DNA from: Kappaphycus alvarezii
Taxonomy: Eukaryota; Rhodophyta; Florideophyceae; Gigartinales; Solieriaceae
DNA: 64,000 bases
Direction of reading: 5' to 3'
NCBI GenBank assembly: GCA_002205965.3
Contig: NADL03000147.1
Location: 62,001-126,000 of the forward strand
Of the stretch, positions 54,129 to 64,000 are shown in pieces. The translations under genes and the position numbers were made by a program. A model generated the notes under the pieces. It did no database searches. It was not told the origin of the DNA and worked only from the letters and a program-made list of their open reading frames with translations. Each line of letters begins with the position of its first letter. The first letter of the stretch is position 1.

Positions 54129-54978
54129 ATGTCTTCTTGCACTACTCATTGCCCCAGTTGCGACAAACCCATTCGTCAAGCGCGAATCTCTGACAACACA
54201 ATCACCGCCACCCTCTGCCAATCCTGTACTACCTCCCTTCTTCTCAACTCCCGTCTCTTCCCTCTCAAAGGATGCGTGCTTCCGTTCGAACAACGCCGCG
54301 TCCGCCCAAGCCCTAGAATCAACGATAAGTTTCCTCGCAATCGCTCGCACGATCAGAATAGCTTTCACGAGCACCATTTCACCTCCTGCTCCTGCTTTGT
54401 CGCGTTCGGCCTTACCACCACCCCCTGCCGTGCAAACTGGGGATGAACAAAGGCAAGACAACGCTAGGAGGCCCGGCGGATCCTCATCGGCTTTAACCGC
54501 GGGTGAGCAGGGTGAAGATGATGAGGTGGACATGTGTTTAAAATGCCGCGCGACTGGATGTGAGAGGCTGCGCTCGGGGCCGAATGGGCATTATACGCTT
54601 TGTAACAAGTGTGGGGTGCGGTATATGCGGCTTCGGTTGCTTTTGCAACAGACGGGAGGCGGGAAGGAGACGGTTTTTGTGAAGGGGGAGGAAAGGGCCA
54701 GGGTTAGTCATTTGGAGTTTGACAAAGGGAAGCAAGGGAGGAGTGCACCGGATTTGACTCGACCGGTGGTGGAGAGGGTTGAGGAGGATGAGGGGGGTAC
54801 AGTGAGGGTGACGGGGGAGAATGAGATAGTCGGGAGTCAGGGGGAGGGCGGGGAAGAAAACAAAGGAGATACGAGCGGTAATGTGCGAGGTAGGTTTAGT
54901 GCGGAGTTGGGTGTAAAGAAGGTGAAACGTCATTTCCAGTGGTGGCTGATAGCTTGGGGCAATGGGTATGACACCTAG
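54129..54978 (+). pseudogene. Array copy C: two-finger gene split by a frame change
   Basis: Structurally the same as copy B: the first frame ends at 54446 and the second-finger frame ends at 54978, with the same five-C run. No base difference that changes the reading was seen between B and C. Confidence 0.75.
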
Positions 54979-55093
54979 ATGTTTATCTCTAAAACATATC
55001 TTCCTTGTAGTCATTTTTGTTCACAAAATGACCATGGATGCATTTTAAGGAATGTTGTATGTTTTTGAGACTTTTAAGTAAGCAGAAAGGTAT

Positions 55094-55531
55094 ATGCAAG
55101 CCATAAAGTGCGGCACCATCCTTTTCCGTTCAACGCAAACAGCTTTTTACAAAATAAATTCATTCTCACACAACTGCATACAACAGGAAAACTTCGCCAA
55201 GCGTGGATCTACAACAGATGCAGTTAATTCTGTTCTTGCTCAATTCAATTTGAATAGAGGACGAAAAAGGCATCCGATTCTTGTGGATCATGGACTTTAC
55301 ATGACCTCTACCATTAAGGATTTGGTTAAGGTTCTGGTTATGGACAAATATAGGATAGGCGCCCCATTTTTGGAGGGATTTCAGCTGTATGCTGAGAAGG
55401 TGATACCTTTTCATTCAACATTAGAAGTAGTTTATATCGACCAGGCTAGAAAGGTGACTGTCATGTTTAATTTTCCCCTTATTTCCCTGAAAATTCAAGC
55501 TTACGAACACCATATATTTGGCTACTCTTAG
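55094..55531 (+). CDS. Orphan 145-aa ORF, array unit 4 (partial unit)
   Basis: Same translation as the other three. The unit continues to about 56478 and then breaks off before the promoter of a further finger-gene copy. Confidence 0.4.
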   Translation: MQAIKCGTILFRSTQTAFYKINSFSHNCIQQENFAKRGSTTDAVNSVLAQFNLNRGRKRHPILVDHGLYMTSTIKDLVKVLVMDKYRIGAPFLEGFQLYAEKVIPFHSTLEVVYIDQARKVTVMFNFPLISLKIQAYEHHIFGYS

Positions 55532-56478
55532 GCTGAGACGACGGCAAAATGCCCATAGTGATATGCGGGGACGATACAGGCTTCGAGCCGATGCTAGTCG
55601 AAGTCAAGAGGTAATTTATTTGCCCTTCTATTCAAGATAAATATGAAATTGAACGGGAAAGAATCGAAAGCTCGGAAAGTCTTCGTGGCTTGCAAAAGTA
55701 TTTCAACAGTATTTAACGGTCTCAAATAATCATATAACTACATGAAGTACATTTAAACCGAGAATGTATTACAAAAGCCTCCCTTTATATATTCCAAGAC
55801 AACTCACTTGATACTACTGGTCAGCGGAACTATGAGAAGAGCCATGAGTTTGTTATTGAGAGGCATTGGCGGCTTGAAGCCACTTCAGATGGCTGGAAGG
55901 ATGCCAACGTGGTAATAAAGGAAAGCGTCGCTGGTCCTGAAGTGTCATAATTGGTTGAGAATGGGATATATGGGACATTTTGATGTCTTCCCTGTAGAAT
56001 TTACTATTCATCCTAAATAGCGGCCAAATTTTGAACTGTATTTGATTATTGGGGTACATTATCTCCAATTGTATCCACTTAAGGGCAAGAATGTTTTTAC
56101 CAGGAAATATGAAATCAATTTCACCCTAGAACTGTGTTCATCATTTCAGATCAAAAAGGCCGATAATATTATTCCAAATCTTTGGTTTAAACGGCTGACT
56201 CGATAAAAAATCTAAATTCATTCCCAGGTTTGTTTTGGCTCGGGTCCAAATTAGTCATTCATTGTTTGTTATTTCTTTCAGATGGAGTATTTAGATATTC
56301 TTCAACTTTTTCAGCATAAAATAGGGAAGGGAAAACGGTATAAGTATTAGACAAGATATAAAGCTATAGAACATCCTTTCATTGTCCAGATCAACCGCCA
56401 GAACATGATCCATCGACGTACATCGCGTTATTAAGACCTCCTCTACCACTATATGTCAATGCAAATATCCTTCATTGT

Positions 56479-56790
56479 GTCTAGAGAATGACGGGGCGAC
56501 TGAGGGAGTAATTGTGATCTCTGGCTCTTCTGAGGAAGATGAAGAGAGGGGTGTAGAGAAGAATGACGAATATGAGGGGGATGGAGACATGGAAAGTGCC
56601 GGAATAGTAGGGAATGGGCCGGAAAATATGGACCAGGGTTTCCCGACTCTGGAACCGGATGGGAGCATCCTCAGCGGTCTTGATATTTAGCAGGAGGCAA
56701 TGGAGAACTCTAAGCCGTTCGCGGATATTTGTGGGGACTGTTTGGGTGCAAGGGATAATTTGAGGGAGTTTTTTGGCTTTGATATGGAGG
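56479..56790 (+). pseudogene. Displaced acidic/SIM-like tail at the array's right edge
   Basis: Immediately after the last partial unit an open frame reads 'ENDGATEGVIVISGSSEEDEE', a hydrophobic-Ser-acidic SUMO-interaction-like stretch, then Glu/Asp/Gly-rich sequence and 'DGSILSGLDI' with a stop at 56688-56690. Past the stop the same frame continues 'GDCLGA'. The 30.9-32.3-kb gene has a similar 'SIVVSSESEGGGEVEEE' stretch between finger and PB1, so I infer this is the tail of the finger gene that the array interrupted. A homologous relic lies on the minus strand at 5880-6240. A solo LTR was later inserted six bases downstream. Confidence 0.55.
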
Positions 56791-56796
56791 CCTAAG

Positions 56797-57794
56797 TGTA
56801 GTGCAATGCGCGGTGCGCTGTTTTTCTCGTCTAGGAACGGAATACAGTCAGACAATGAGAAACCCAACACACACACACGAAGACCCACAGTGTGCTCGCT
56901 ATCTCTCTTTCTCTTTAAGCACCCTGCGATGCAGTAGCACAGCTCGCTGACGGCGAGGAGAAGTCGGGTTGGAAGAGCGGGTGTAATTCCTTGGTCGGCT
57001 GGACGGTATACTTGTCCTTCGGGTTGTAAGGCCGAACCACGGTCCGTGGAATGCTAAAAACTTGGTATGGGTCGATTCCATAGAACAGTAGACACCCGGG
57101 GTGTAATAATGGACAAAGGAGATGTAGTATTTGGTAAACTGTATTGCATATCTCCTTTGGGGATAAGGATTTTGTCACTAACGACAACCTTTAAGTTCCT
57201 ATTTCTACATACACGCCGAAGTCCAGGGCGCCAAGCGTCAGTAAATATCACAAACAAACAAAAAAAGGGGTATTGTAATATAGGATAGAGAGGGGGGAAT
57301 AGAAAGGGGACCCGGGCGGATAAACGTGGCTATAGCCAAAGTTGCCATTGGCAAGGTTTCTGCAAAGGCGGAAGTTGGGAGTCAAGTTCAGAGCTAACAC
57401 CGGGGTGGCTGTTTACTCTGGGACCCTAGTGGCCAGGTAGGTATAAATACTAGTTAAATAGGTTAAGGTTATTTACGACGGCGGGGTGAGTGAAGTTAGG
57501 GTCAGCCAAGTTAGGGATATCCAAGTTAGAGATACGTAAATTCGACACTTGGCCCAATAGGTGCCTTTCACCTGCGGAAATATCAGGTCCAATTTAGGGG
57601 CCGAGTGGTTCAGATTGAAAGCACTCAAGCCCCATCGGGTGAGTATACGGTACCAGGAATAATAGTCGGCGACAAAAGAAAATTGCCCTTACTGTACAAT
57701 ACAGTGCCTGATGGTTAGCAGTGAATCAGATCAAAAAAATCACCAAAATCAGTTCTGCCGATGGCAGTACAGTGTGAGTGCCAATTGCACTACA
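56797..57794 (-). mobile_element. Solo LTR (copia-type family), 998 bp, with 5-bp target duplication
   Basis: The ends are TGTAGTGCAAT and ATTGCACTACA (seen here as their complements) and the element is flanked on both sides by CTAAG. The TG...CA ends and the perfect 5-bp duplication are the signature of LTR-retrotransposon integration followed by loss of the interior. It aligns over its length with 21423-22423. The intact duplication implies that it is fairly young. It sits just past the acidic tail at the edge of the zinc-finger array. Confidence 0.92.
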
Positions 57795-58735
57795 CTAAGA
57801 TATTCAGGAAGGAATACATATATTTATCCTGATTGTAACTGTTTTTAGTCTTTCTCGTTCACACGATTCAATTCGATGCATTCTATGGTTCTTAGTATGT
57901 TTCGTTGAGACTTTAGAGATAGCCAAAAAGACTATATAATCTGAGTAAACTAATTAATCTTGTGGAAATCAAGCAAGTTGATAGACAACTTCAAATCAAT
58001 TCCCAAGTAGTAGGAAGTTGAGAGTCAACTTCAGACTCAAGAAAAGTTTTTCCTACGCTGGTCACAGAGCATCAGTGGTAGACCCTGCTCCTTCCATACT
58101 TTCTTGTAGCCCTCTCATCTGCGTTCTATATCCAATTCGTTTTGGTTCGTTCAACTATACCACGGTAGCATTTTTGTCCCTTGCAACACCTCTCTCTCGG
58201 AGTAGTTGGTTCTTAATATCTCTTCTCCCGACAATTTAACCCTATCAAAGGTATCAGATTTTCACACACTTGTACCACCACTGCCACATTTACATCCTTT
58301 TATGTGTTACTTTACAGTCAGAAATGTATTACCTTCATTACACGTGGCATTCATCATCTCCATTTCTTTTCCTACTATTCTGGGAAAGAATAAATTTTTA
58401 CATCATTTTTTATTAATATTCGCGGCGCAACTACCTTTCTTAAATCCCATATACCAGTGGACTGCCCCCCTTTTTGAACATGTGCCCTATTATTTGAACA
58501 AAAGAAAAGTTTGTAAATTTTAGTCATTTTTAATCACCCACTTCGAAAACATACCCTTTCAAAATGTTTCAAAGACACACTCTATGAAGAAAAATGCGAT
58601 GAATTCATTTCGGCGAAGAGGGAGAAATAGGGCGCGCAGTCTGCGACAAGTGGCTAAAATGTCCATGCGAATGTATGCAAATTGAGCAGATACTATGAGC
58701 TCCGCCAAATCGGGCCCACACTCCCCTAGTATGCA
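57795..58735 (+). repeat. Leader-type repeat upstream of gypsy pol (empty-site copy)
   Basis: 58245-58735 is the uninterrupted version of the repeat that is split at 42255-44566. 'ggtatcaga' at about 58249 resembles a primer-binding site and 57800-58245 could be an LTR, but I see no matching second copy. It ends with ATG AGC TCC GCC..., the same first codons as in front of the pogo transposase. Confidence 0.55.
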
Positions 58736-58829
58736 TGGACCGTTTCAGATCTAAGACAAGTAAGTGTACCGGTCACTCACTCATTTTAACTTACTGATAC
58801 TCAACCAATTTACCACAGGCCTAGACGTC

Positions 58830-61100
58830 AAACGCCAAAATATGACCAATTTATCTCTGAGAATGTTACAAGTATGCTGGAAAATGATATTATTCGGCCA
58901 GTTTCACCCCCATGGTCATTTTCAGTTGTGGTAGCACCAACGAAAGATGAAAAACTTCGCCTTTGCGTCGATTAGCGACAACAGAACCCCAGAAGGATAC
59001 TTAATCGATTTCCGATTCCAAACATGGAAGAAATCCTCGAGGACCTGAAGAACGGCAGAGACTTCACCTCAATTGACCTTTACACTGGCTGTTGGCAGAT
59101 TCTATTAAATGAAAAACCACATATTGCATGTCAAGACAGTTTTGGAGAGAATATCGGCATACAGCCTGAAAATTAAGTTGAGCAAATCTTTCTTCGAGAA
59201 AACTTCTATCCAATCACTGGTTCATATCGTCGATCAAGAGGGAATTTAAGTGAATCCAGAGAACCCGGAAAAAATCCAAGTTGGCATCAAGGCCCGCTTC
59301 AAAGAGGGAGGCTCGAAGCTTCTTAGGACTGGCCTCATATTACAGAAGATTTATCAAAGATTTCGCCAAGACTGCAGCACCGTTACATGCTAGCACTACG
59401 GAGAACGGAAAATTTTATTGGAACAATGAATTGCAAACTTCATTTGAGGAGCTTAAAGATAAGCTATGTATCCCCCCAGTGCTCATGTATCCAGATTTCA
59501 AGAGACCATTTGTTGTGGAAACAGATTCATCAGAAGAGTCTTGGGGTGCCATTCTGTCCCAAAAATATGAAAACGGAAGACTGCACCCTGTCTAATTCGC
59601 AAGTCGCACTCTGAATGATGCGGAAAAAGGATTTTCAGTCTGCGAGAAAGAATCACTAACTGTCTTCTTCGTACTGAAAAATTTTCGATTATACCTTTTA
59701 TCACTCGAAAAAATTGTCTTGATGACTGATCACCAGGCACTTACGACAGCATTCCAAAAGAAAGATGTACATCACCGCTCAGCCTGATGGCTCGACATTT
59801 TCGCAGAATATCGGTTTGAAATTTTGTATAAACTCGCGCACAATAATCAGCCTTCTGATTACCTATCCCGCTTGAGATATCTAATGAGTCCAAAAGAAAA
59901 AGCTTCCGAGGATATCGTCGGAGTTGCCGAGGTGCAAGTGCCGAACGAGAAAGAGTACGAAGCTAACATTCACGGACTAGTTAAATTCCTTGATGGAATA
60001 TAAATGAGAAAGGTTGGTCTTGAACACAAAAATTGGGTACTCAGGAATCAAAACGCTTTTACATTGTGGAATGGGAAACTCTTCCGACACACTAAAGCCT
60101 GTCCTCGTCTAGTGGCCCCTTTGAAATAATTAATGAAGGTCTTGAGGATTTTTCATGATGAGTTAGGGCATTGGGATCTCGAAACAACCAAACCATTCAC
60201 TACGAAGAGATTCTGGTGGTCCAGTATCCATAAGGACGTCTATAATTTCGTAAAGAGCTGCGACAACTGTCAAAAATTCACTCCGATACGAAAGTATAAC
60301 AAAACTCTAAGCTATTCAGTTTCCGGTCTTTTTGAAAATTTCTCAATCGACTTTGCCGGTCCATTCAAAGAAACCTCTTCCGTAAACAAATATATCTTTA
60401 CAGGGGTAGAACATCTTACTATATGGCCAATAGCAGTTGCAGTTGAGATGGCCAATGATGAGTTGGTCCTGAGATTTATCGAAAAAGAAATAATTGAACC
60501 GTTAGGTCTTCCGAAAAGGATCATCTCGTATAAAGCCCATTGTTTTCCTGCAACTTCGCTGCTTCGTTTTTTGGAAGAGAAAGGGATCCAGCTGAAGATA
60601 GTTCTATAATAAGCTCCGATGTCAAACGGGAGAGCGGAAAAGATGGTTGGAATCATCAAAAGAGCAATATCGAAAACTATGTCGGAAAATGAAATCCAGT
60701 GGGAAGATGCCTTACCAAAGGTGTTATACGGCTATAGTCTAAGAAAAGGAAGAAGTGGCCGCTAAAAATTCGAGTTATTGTACAGAAGGGCTCCTAGAAT
60801 GTTTAAAAGAGACATGGAAACAAATATTATCGATGAAGTGAGTAGAGAAGTCGAACTACTGGCCACCGAAGGCTCCAGATTACACCGCGCGTTAGCTAAG
60901 ACAAGAAAGAAGAATGCAGATACTCCAATCCAAAACTTTTCAGTCGGCTCTAGAGTACTTATATTACACGAAAAAACAATGCCGCAGGCTGTGAAGTGTC
61001 CTGCCTTCCAAACAAAGCCTGTTTTGAGCCGCCGATACTCAGCAAAGACGTTTAATGGAGCAAGACGTCGCGGGGAGTGTGCCCACTGTGTTGAGCAGTA
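58830..61100 (+). mobile_element. Ty3/gypsy pol fossil (RT - RNase H - integrase)
   Basis: Domain landmarks appear in Ty3/gypsy order. An RT block with 'VAPTKDEKLRLCVD' and 'FTSIDL' lies near 58930-59090, then 'FLGLASYYRRFIKDFA' near 59310-59370. An RNase H-type region with 'VETDSS' and 'MTDHQALTT' runs from 59510 to 59760. Integrase follows from 60130: an H-H-C-C zinc-binding region with 'CDNCQKFTP', then a core with 'NFSIDFAGPF'. No gag or protease is recognisable upstream and no flanking LTR pair was found. The element is broken, with on the order of ten interruptions. Confidence 0.85.
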
Positions 61101-61299
61101 GAATAAGCACTATAGATGCGCTGAAGACGCAACCAGGCTTCACGTTGTTAAAAGGCTCAAACAAGGCGCCCAAAAAATTCACATAGTAGCTGATCTCATT
61201 TAAGATCATAAAGACATGCTTAGGCAAGACGATGAACAGCATAAAACGTTGGAGCAGTGGTACTCAACGCAGGAAACGATGAAATTCATGGCCTTAATG

Positions 61300-62630
61300 G
61301 GAAATACCCATGATCGTGATTCTGATTCTGATTCTTCGAGTCCTCCGCTTACCGGCTATGTTAACATTCTTGAGGGTAAGTAACAAGACGTATATATCAA
61401 CACACAGAACTCCAAGAGCCGCAAGATATTTTGTTTGGCGACGAGGGTCAGTAAAAACTGATCCTTGTCGCCGGAAGTTAAAGAGAAAGGGTGAAGATGT
61501 GACTTACATGTCCGAGGGCAGGTCCACAGACCTCGTTTAGCAGATGCACCGCACTAGGCCACAACGGATTACAGTATTCTGTATCGAAACCGGTGCTCTG
61601 TGTGATAGGACGAAAGCAGTTGAACCGCGTTTGCTATGAGAATGGACTCCATGACTGCAGGATATTAGAATACAACAAAAGCTTCCTTTTTGCCGATACA
61701 ACCTTCCGGTCCTTGGGAAAGTTATAAATTGCCTTGAATACACCACCGGGAGCCCCAACTATCCGTGTTGGTTTGGATACCGTACAGGCTGACATTCTTC
61801 CACTCCTGGGAATGAACGTCATGGACATGGAAGCCTGAACGATGTGCCTTATCTCAAAGAAGTTGGCCAAACGCAGGAAGATACAAACGACAGATGGAAA
61901 TGAAGTATTCATGGATGAATGGTACTGCCCTATTATTTTCTCGCGAAGTAACCATCTGTACGCGGAAATGAGCTTCACATCTTCCATTTATTTTTAAAGA
62001 ATTCAGCTGTCTAAGCTCCATCAAAAAGTCTTACATCGTAGTGTATCAAAATTGTTTAATTTGATTAAGAGGCTGGACTGGAGCACGCAACGAAGGAGGC
62101 ACTTCATGAATTAGAAAGGATCGTGAAAGACTCTGACCCATGCCAACGTATAAAGCCTGGGTTCCATTGTTTCCGAGTCACAACTAGCGCAGGGTACATG
62201 CGCTTCAATAAACGGATCCCACTTGCCTTTATGTTCTTAGGTTTTGGCCACCAAGAACTACTTGAATCTGATGTCACGTTTACCTCTACTGAGTATTATC
62301 GCAACTGTCTGAACAAGGTGCAAGCTACTGCAGACTTCATGTTTGATGCCTCCCTGGAGCTTTTGAGTTATGCTTCGACAATACAATTAGAGTCAGAGAT
62401 GGACAAGGAGGTTATTGCTGATGAGTTAACCGAAGAAGCCGAAGTACGGCGCATTAAGCAATTAGCAAAAGAAAAGAAGCGCAATCGTTTGGCGTTTTTC
62501 AACAGTTCAGATGGCACGAGTTTGCGACTGAGAGCTCGCGGTCACGGTCCTGAGCCCTCTCAGCTTAGCTGGTGTGTTTTATGCGGACAAAAGCCGCGTT
62601 CCCCTTTGTCCACAAGAAATACATAAAAAT
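61300..62630 (+). mobile_element. Second retroelement fossil: retropepsin-like and integrase zinc-binding region
   Basis: Around 61680-61980 a pattern typical of retropepsin C-terminal halves can be read (an 'ILPLLGMNVMD'-like block). Around 62080-62230 there is an 'L.ELERI...CQR..PG...FRVTTSA' pattern typical of the segment leading into the integrase of the same element class. Because protease follows rather than precedes the gypsy pol at 58830-61100, this is a separate element. The 62123-62626 frame ends with a Glu/Lys-rich region of unknown nature. Family (copia-like or related) is uncertain. It is broken and old. Confidence 0.5.
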
Positions 62631-62639
62631 CACCTTCCA

Positions 62640-63165
62640 ATAACTGCTACCAACAGTATCATACCGTACATATGCACTAACGGGCCGGTGCTTGTTTGAG
62701 ACCGCTTGTGTGCGGCGCTAGCACTGTATGGTAATGGCCCAGGAGGGGCAAGCCGGGTCCGGCTGAAGAGACCATCAAATGGTGTGGCTGCTGTGTACTG
62801 TAGGCTGTACTGTACTGTAGGCTACTGTAATTATTGATAGCCCTAGTATCCGCGGGAAATGGGACAGCTGTCCATGAGGGTTGCCGCCGCCGTGTTACTG
62901 TACAGTACACTGGCCGGACGGAGTGAGACCACTGAGGATCAATTAAGATCGAGCCGCTGAGGGTCACTTAAGATCGAACCGCTGAGGGCCGACGGAAGAG
63001 TGCGCGAAGTCACGACACCGATCTGTTTTTGGGCTCACAGGCCTGTTAGGTACTGGGTGGTCTACGTCAGCCGCATGCAATGGTGCGCGAGCAACTGCGC
63101 CATTACCGTGCGAAACGGACCAAACGCCAGCGCAGAGGCGATGGTGTGAAGACCATCTATTTTGA
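62640..63165. repeat. (TGTAC)n clusters and a 25-bp tandem repeat
   Basis: Pentamer runs lie at 62797-62830 and 62893-62910. A ~25-bp unit (CCGCTGAGG..CA.TTAAGATCGA) is repeated about 2.3 times at 62929-62988. No gene. Confidence 0.75.
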
Positions 63166-64000
63166 CTCCTGACTAAAAGCCGTCTCAAGTGCTATGTTGT
63201 CAGGATAGTAGGTGCGACGAGGAATAACCTCCGTACAGGTATGATGGCGGTGGGCGATGGCCAGAAAACACTGTTTGAGAAAACGGGCAGTCTCAGCCGA
63301 GAGGGCACCGAGGGAATCGAAAGCTGGAGTTGGAATTGGAAACGAGAATCGCTTGAGGGCCATCCAGAAGGGTGACTGCGCGATGTGCTATCTTGCGATC
63401 CGAGGACGCGAATCTTGTCCCGTTGTGCAGAGTGTGCTGCGCGACTTGCTATCCGAGCGACTTTCGTGCGGGTGGCCGACTCAAAGGGCGATACAATGTT
63501 GATGTTGCAAGCGCGTGAGCGGGGTTGCGGCGGCATGGCGTTAGCTAGAGGAAGGAATCTTATACCAGCGAGACAGAGATCAGTCCCCGAGATAAGCAGC
63601 GGTGCCTCAAGCTCGCAGTCGCAGCCAGTTGCATGAATAACGTTTACGACTAAGGCATTGCGCACGAAGTTGTGCCGGAGGAGGCGGATGAATCCGATGC
63701 GACAGAGGTCGGGGGCATAATCCCTGGGGGTGGCCGTGGGCTTGTGGCAGTGAAGGCAGACGACAGGCGGGGGTCGTCGTACGCAGGGAGGCCGAGATGC
63801 CTTTGGAGCATTACGGACCATTGCGTGTCAGGGATCCGGCAGGAGGCCGGATGTGCGTAGAACAAGGCGGCACCAGGACTATGCCGGACGGCGAGGCCTC
63901 GGATGCCGAGTCGGATGTTTTCGTCACTATGTTGGGATGTGGTCAGGTTGGCGTCTCAGTCCGTGTCGTGCCAGTGGAGGCGGGCCCGAGGTTCGTTCTG
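63166..64000 (-). mobile_element. LINE 3' fragment, family A-related, degraded, open at the window edge
   Basis: Minus-strand frames (63821-63192 and others) contain 'CLHCHKPTATPRDYAPDLC', 'RHNFVRNALV', a 'LCLAGI' counterpart of RPADIL, and 'ACNINIVSPFESA'. The end reads 'FDSLGALSAETARFLKQC'. These match the 42907-44290 fragment in order, so this is the same C-terminal endonuclease-like region. The RPAD motif and other key positions are altered and frames change, so it is an old copy. It continues beyond the window. Confidence 0.8.

Larger units (their letters stand above)
47018..56478 (+). repeat. Tandem array of a ~2507-bp unit, 3.8 copies, nearly identical
   Basis: Units start at about 47018, 49526, 52032 and 54540 (spacings 2508, 2506, 2508). 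The fourth stops at about 56478. Each full unit holds the 3' half of a two-finger gene, a 65-bp segment, an orphan 145-codon ORF, ~1 kb without recognised coding, and the C-rich promoter plus 5' half of the next two-finger gene copy. Copies differ by only a handful of single bases and 1-2-nt indels, so the amplification is very recent or is being homogenised. The ~1.6 kb between finger tail and next promoter looks like an insertion into the finger gene that preceded amplification. The piece after the last unit (56479-56790) would then be the displaced gene tail. Confidence 0.9.

Noticed and set aside
49116-54533. 176-codon minus-strand frames repeated in the array
   Set aside because: They are antisense to the two-finger gene's first half, have no domain, and repeat only because the unit repeats.
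47018-56478. CRISPR-like interpretation of the repeat array
   Set aside because: Units are 2.5 kb, gene-bearing and eukaryotic; there are no short repeats with variable spacers.

Overview
This is a eukaryotic window, rich in transposons and repeats, with a few small intron-poor genes. The organism is most likely a fungus and quite possibly a flagellated (chytrid-like) one. Three things point that way. Several proteins carry GATA-like zinc fingers with the fungal/plant-style GPDG-TLC-C-G-RY core. One spliced gene with a GT-AG intron encodes a Spec3/stum-like two-pass membrane protein, a family tied elsewhere to ciliated cells. The transposon families (PIF/Harbinger, pogo/Tigger, Ty1/copia, Ty3/gypsy, and LINEs with a C-terminal endonuclease-like region) are ones I associate with early-diverging fungi and oomycetes. 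The species call is inference. Nothing looks bacterial, and I found no rRNA, tRNA or CRISPR. Layout: 1-28 kb is mostly a transposon graveyard. It holds a copia LTR and pol fossil (1-2.6 kb), LINE 3' fragments (6.9-7.8 and 17.7-18.0 kb), a PIF/Harbinger transposase with its convergent NAM/Myb-like partner (8.5-10.6 kb), a Tigger-type transposase (11.8-13.6 kb), a second DDE_Tnp_4 transposase (18.3-19.4 kb), a ~1 kb solo LTR (21.4-22.4 kb) and an AT-rich island with copia debris (22.4-27 kb). The one convincing single-copy host gene here is the Spec3-like gene at 16.0-16.5 kb. From 28.5 to 56.8 kb lies the most interesting feature: a cluster of paralogues that combine GATA-like fingers, each followed by a conserved 'YR..GRVT...V.GF' extension, with acidic/SIM-like and basic/AT-hook-like stretches and (in four members) a C-terminal PB1 domain carrying both interaction faces. 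Members lie at 28.5-29.6 (-; PB1 but no recognisable finger), 30.9-32.3 (-; one finger + AT hook + PB1), 34.5-35.7 (+; one finger + PB1, frame disturbed), 36.8-38.6 (+; three fingers + PB1), 40.9-41.6 (+; two fingers, no PB1), and a 2.5-kb tandem array at 47.0-56.5 (3.8 units carrying two-finger gene copies plus an orphan 145-codon ORF). The coding strands of these genes switch from C-rich at the 5' half to G-rich at the 3' half, whichever way they point, and their intergenic spacers are full of a degenerate (TGTAC)n/(GTACA)n pentamer repeat. The plausible joint role is a locally expanded family of DNA-binding regulators able to co-assemble through PB1, by analogy with plant PB1-bearing transcription factors; this is inference. 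Between 42.2 and 46.2 kb a repeat also present at 58.2-58.7 kb is split by two independent LINE insertions and is followed by a pogo-type transposase. From 56.8 kb onward come a solo LTR with a perfect 5-bp target duplication, Ty3/gypsy pol debris, a retropepsin/integrase-type fossil and a minus-strand LINE fragment at the window edge.
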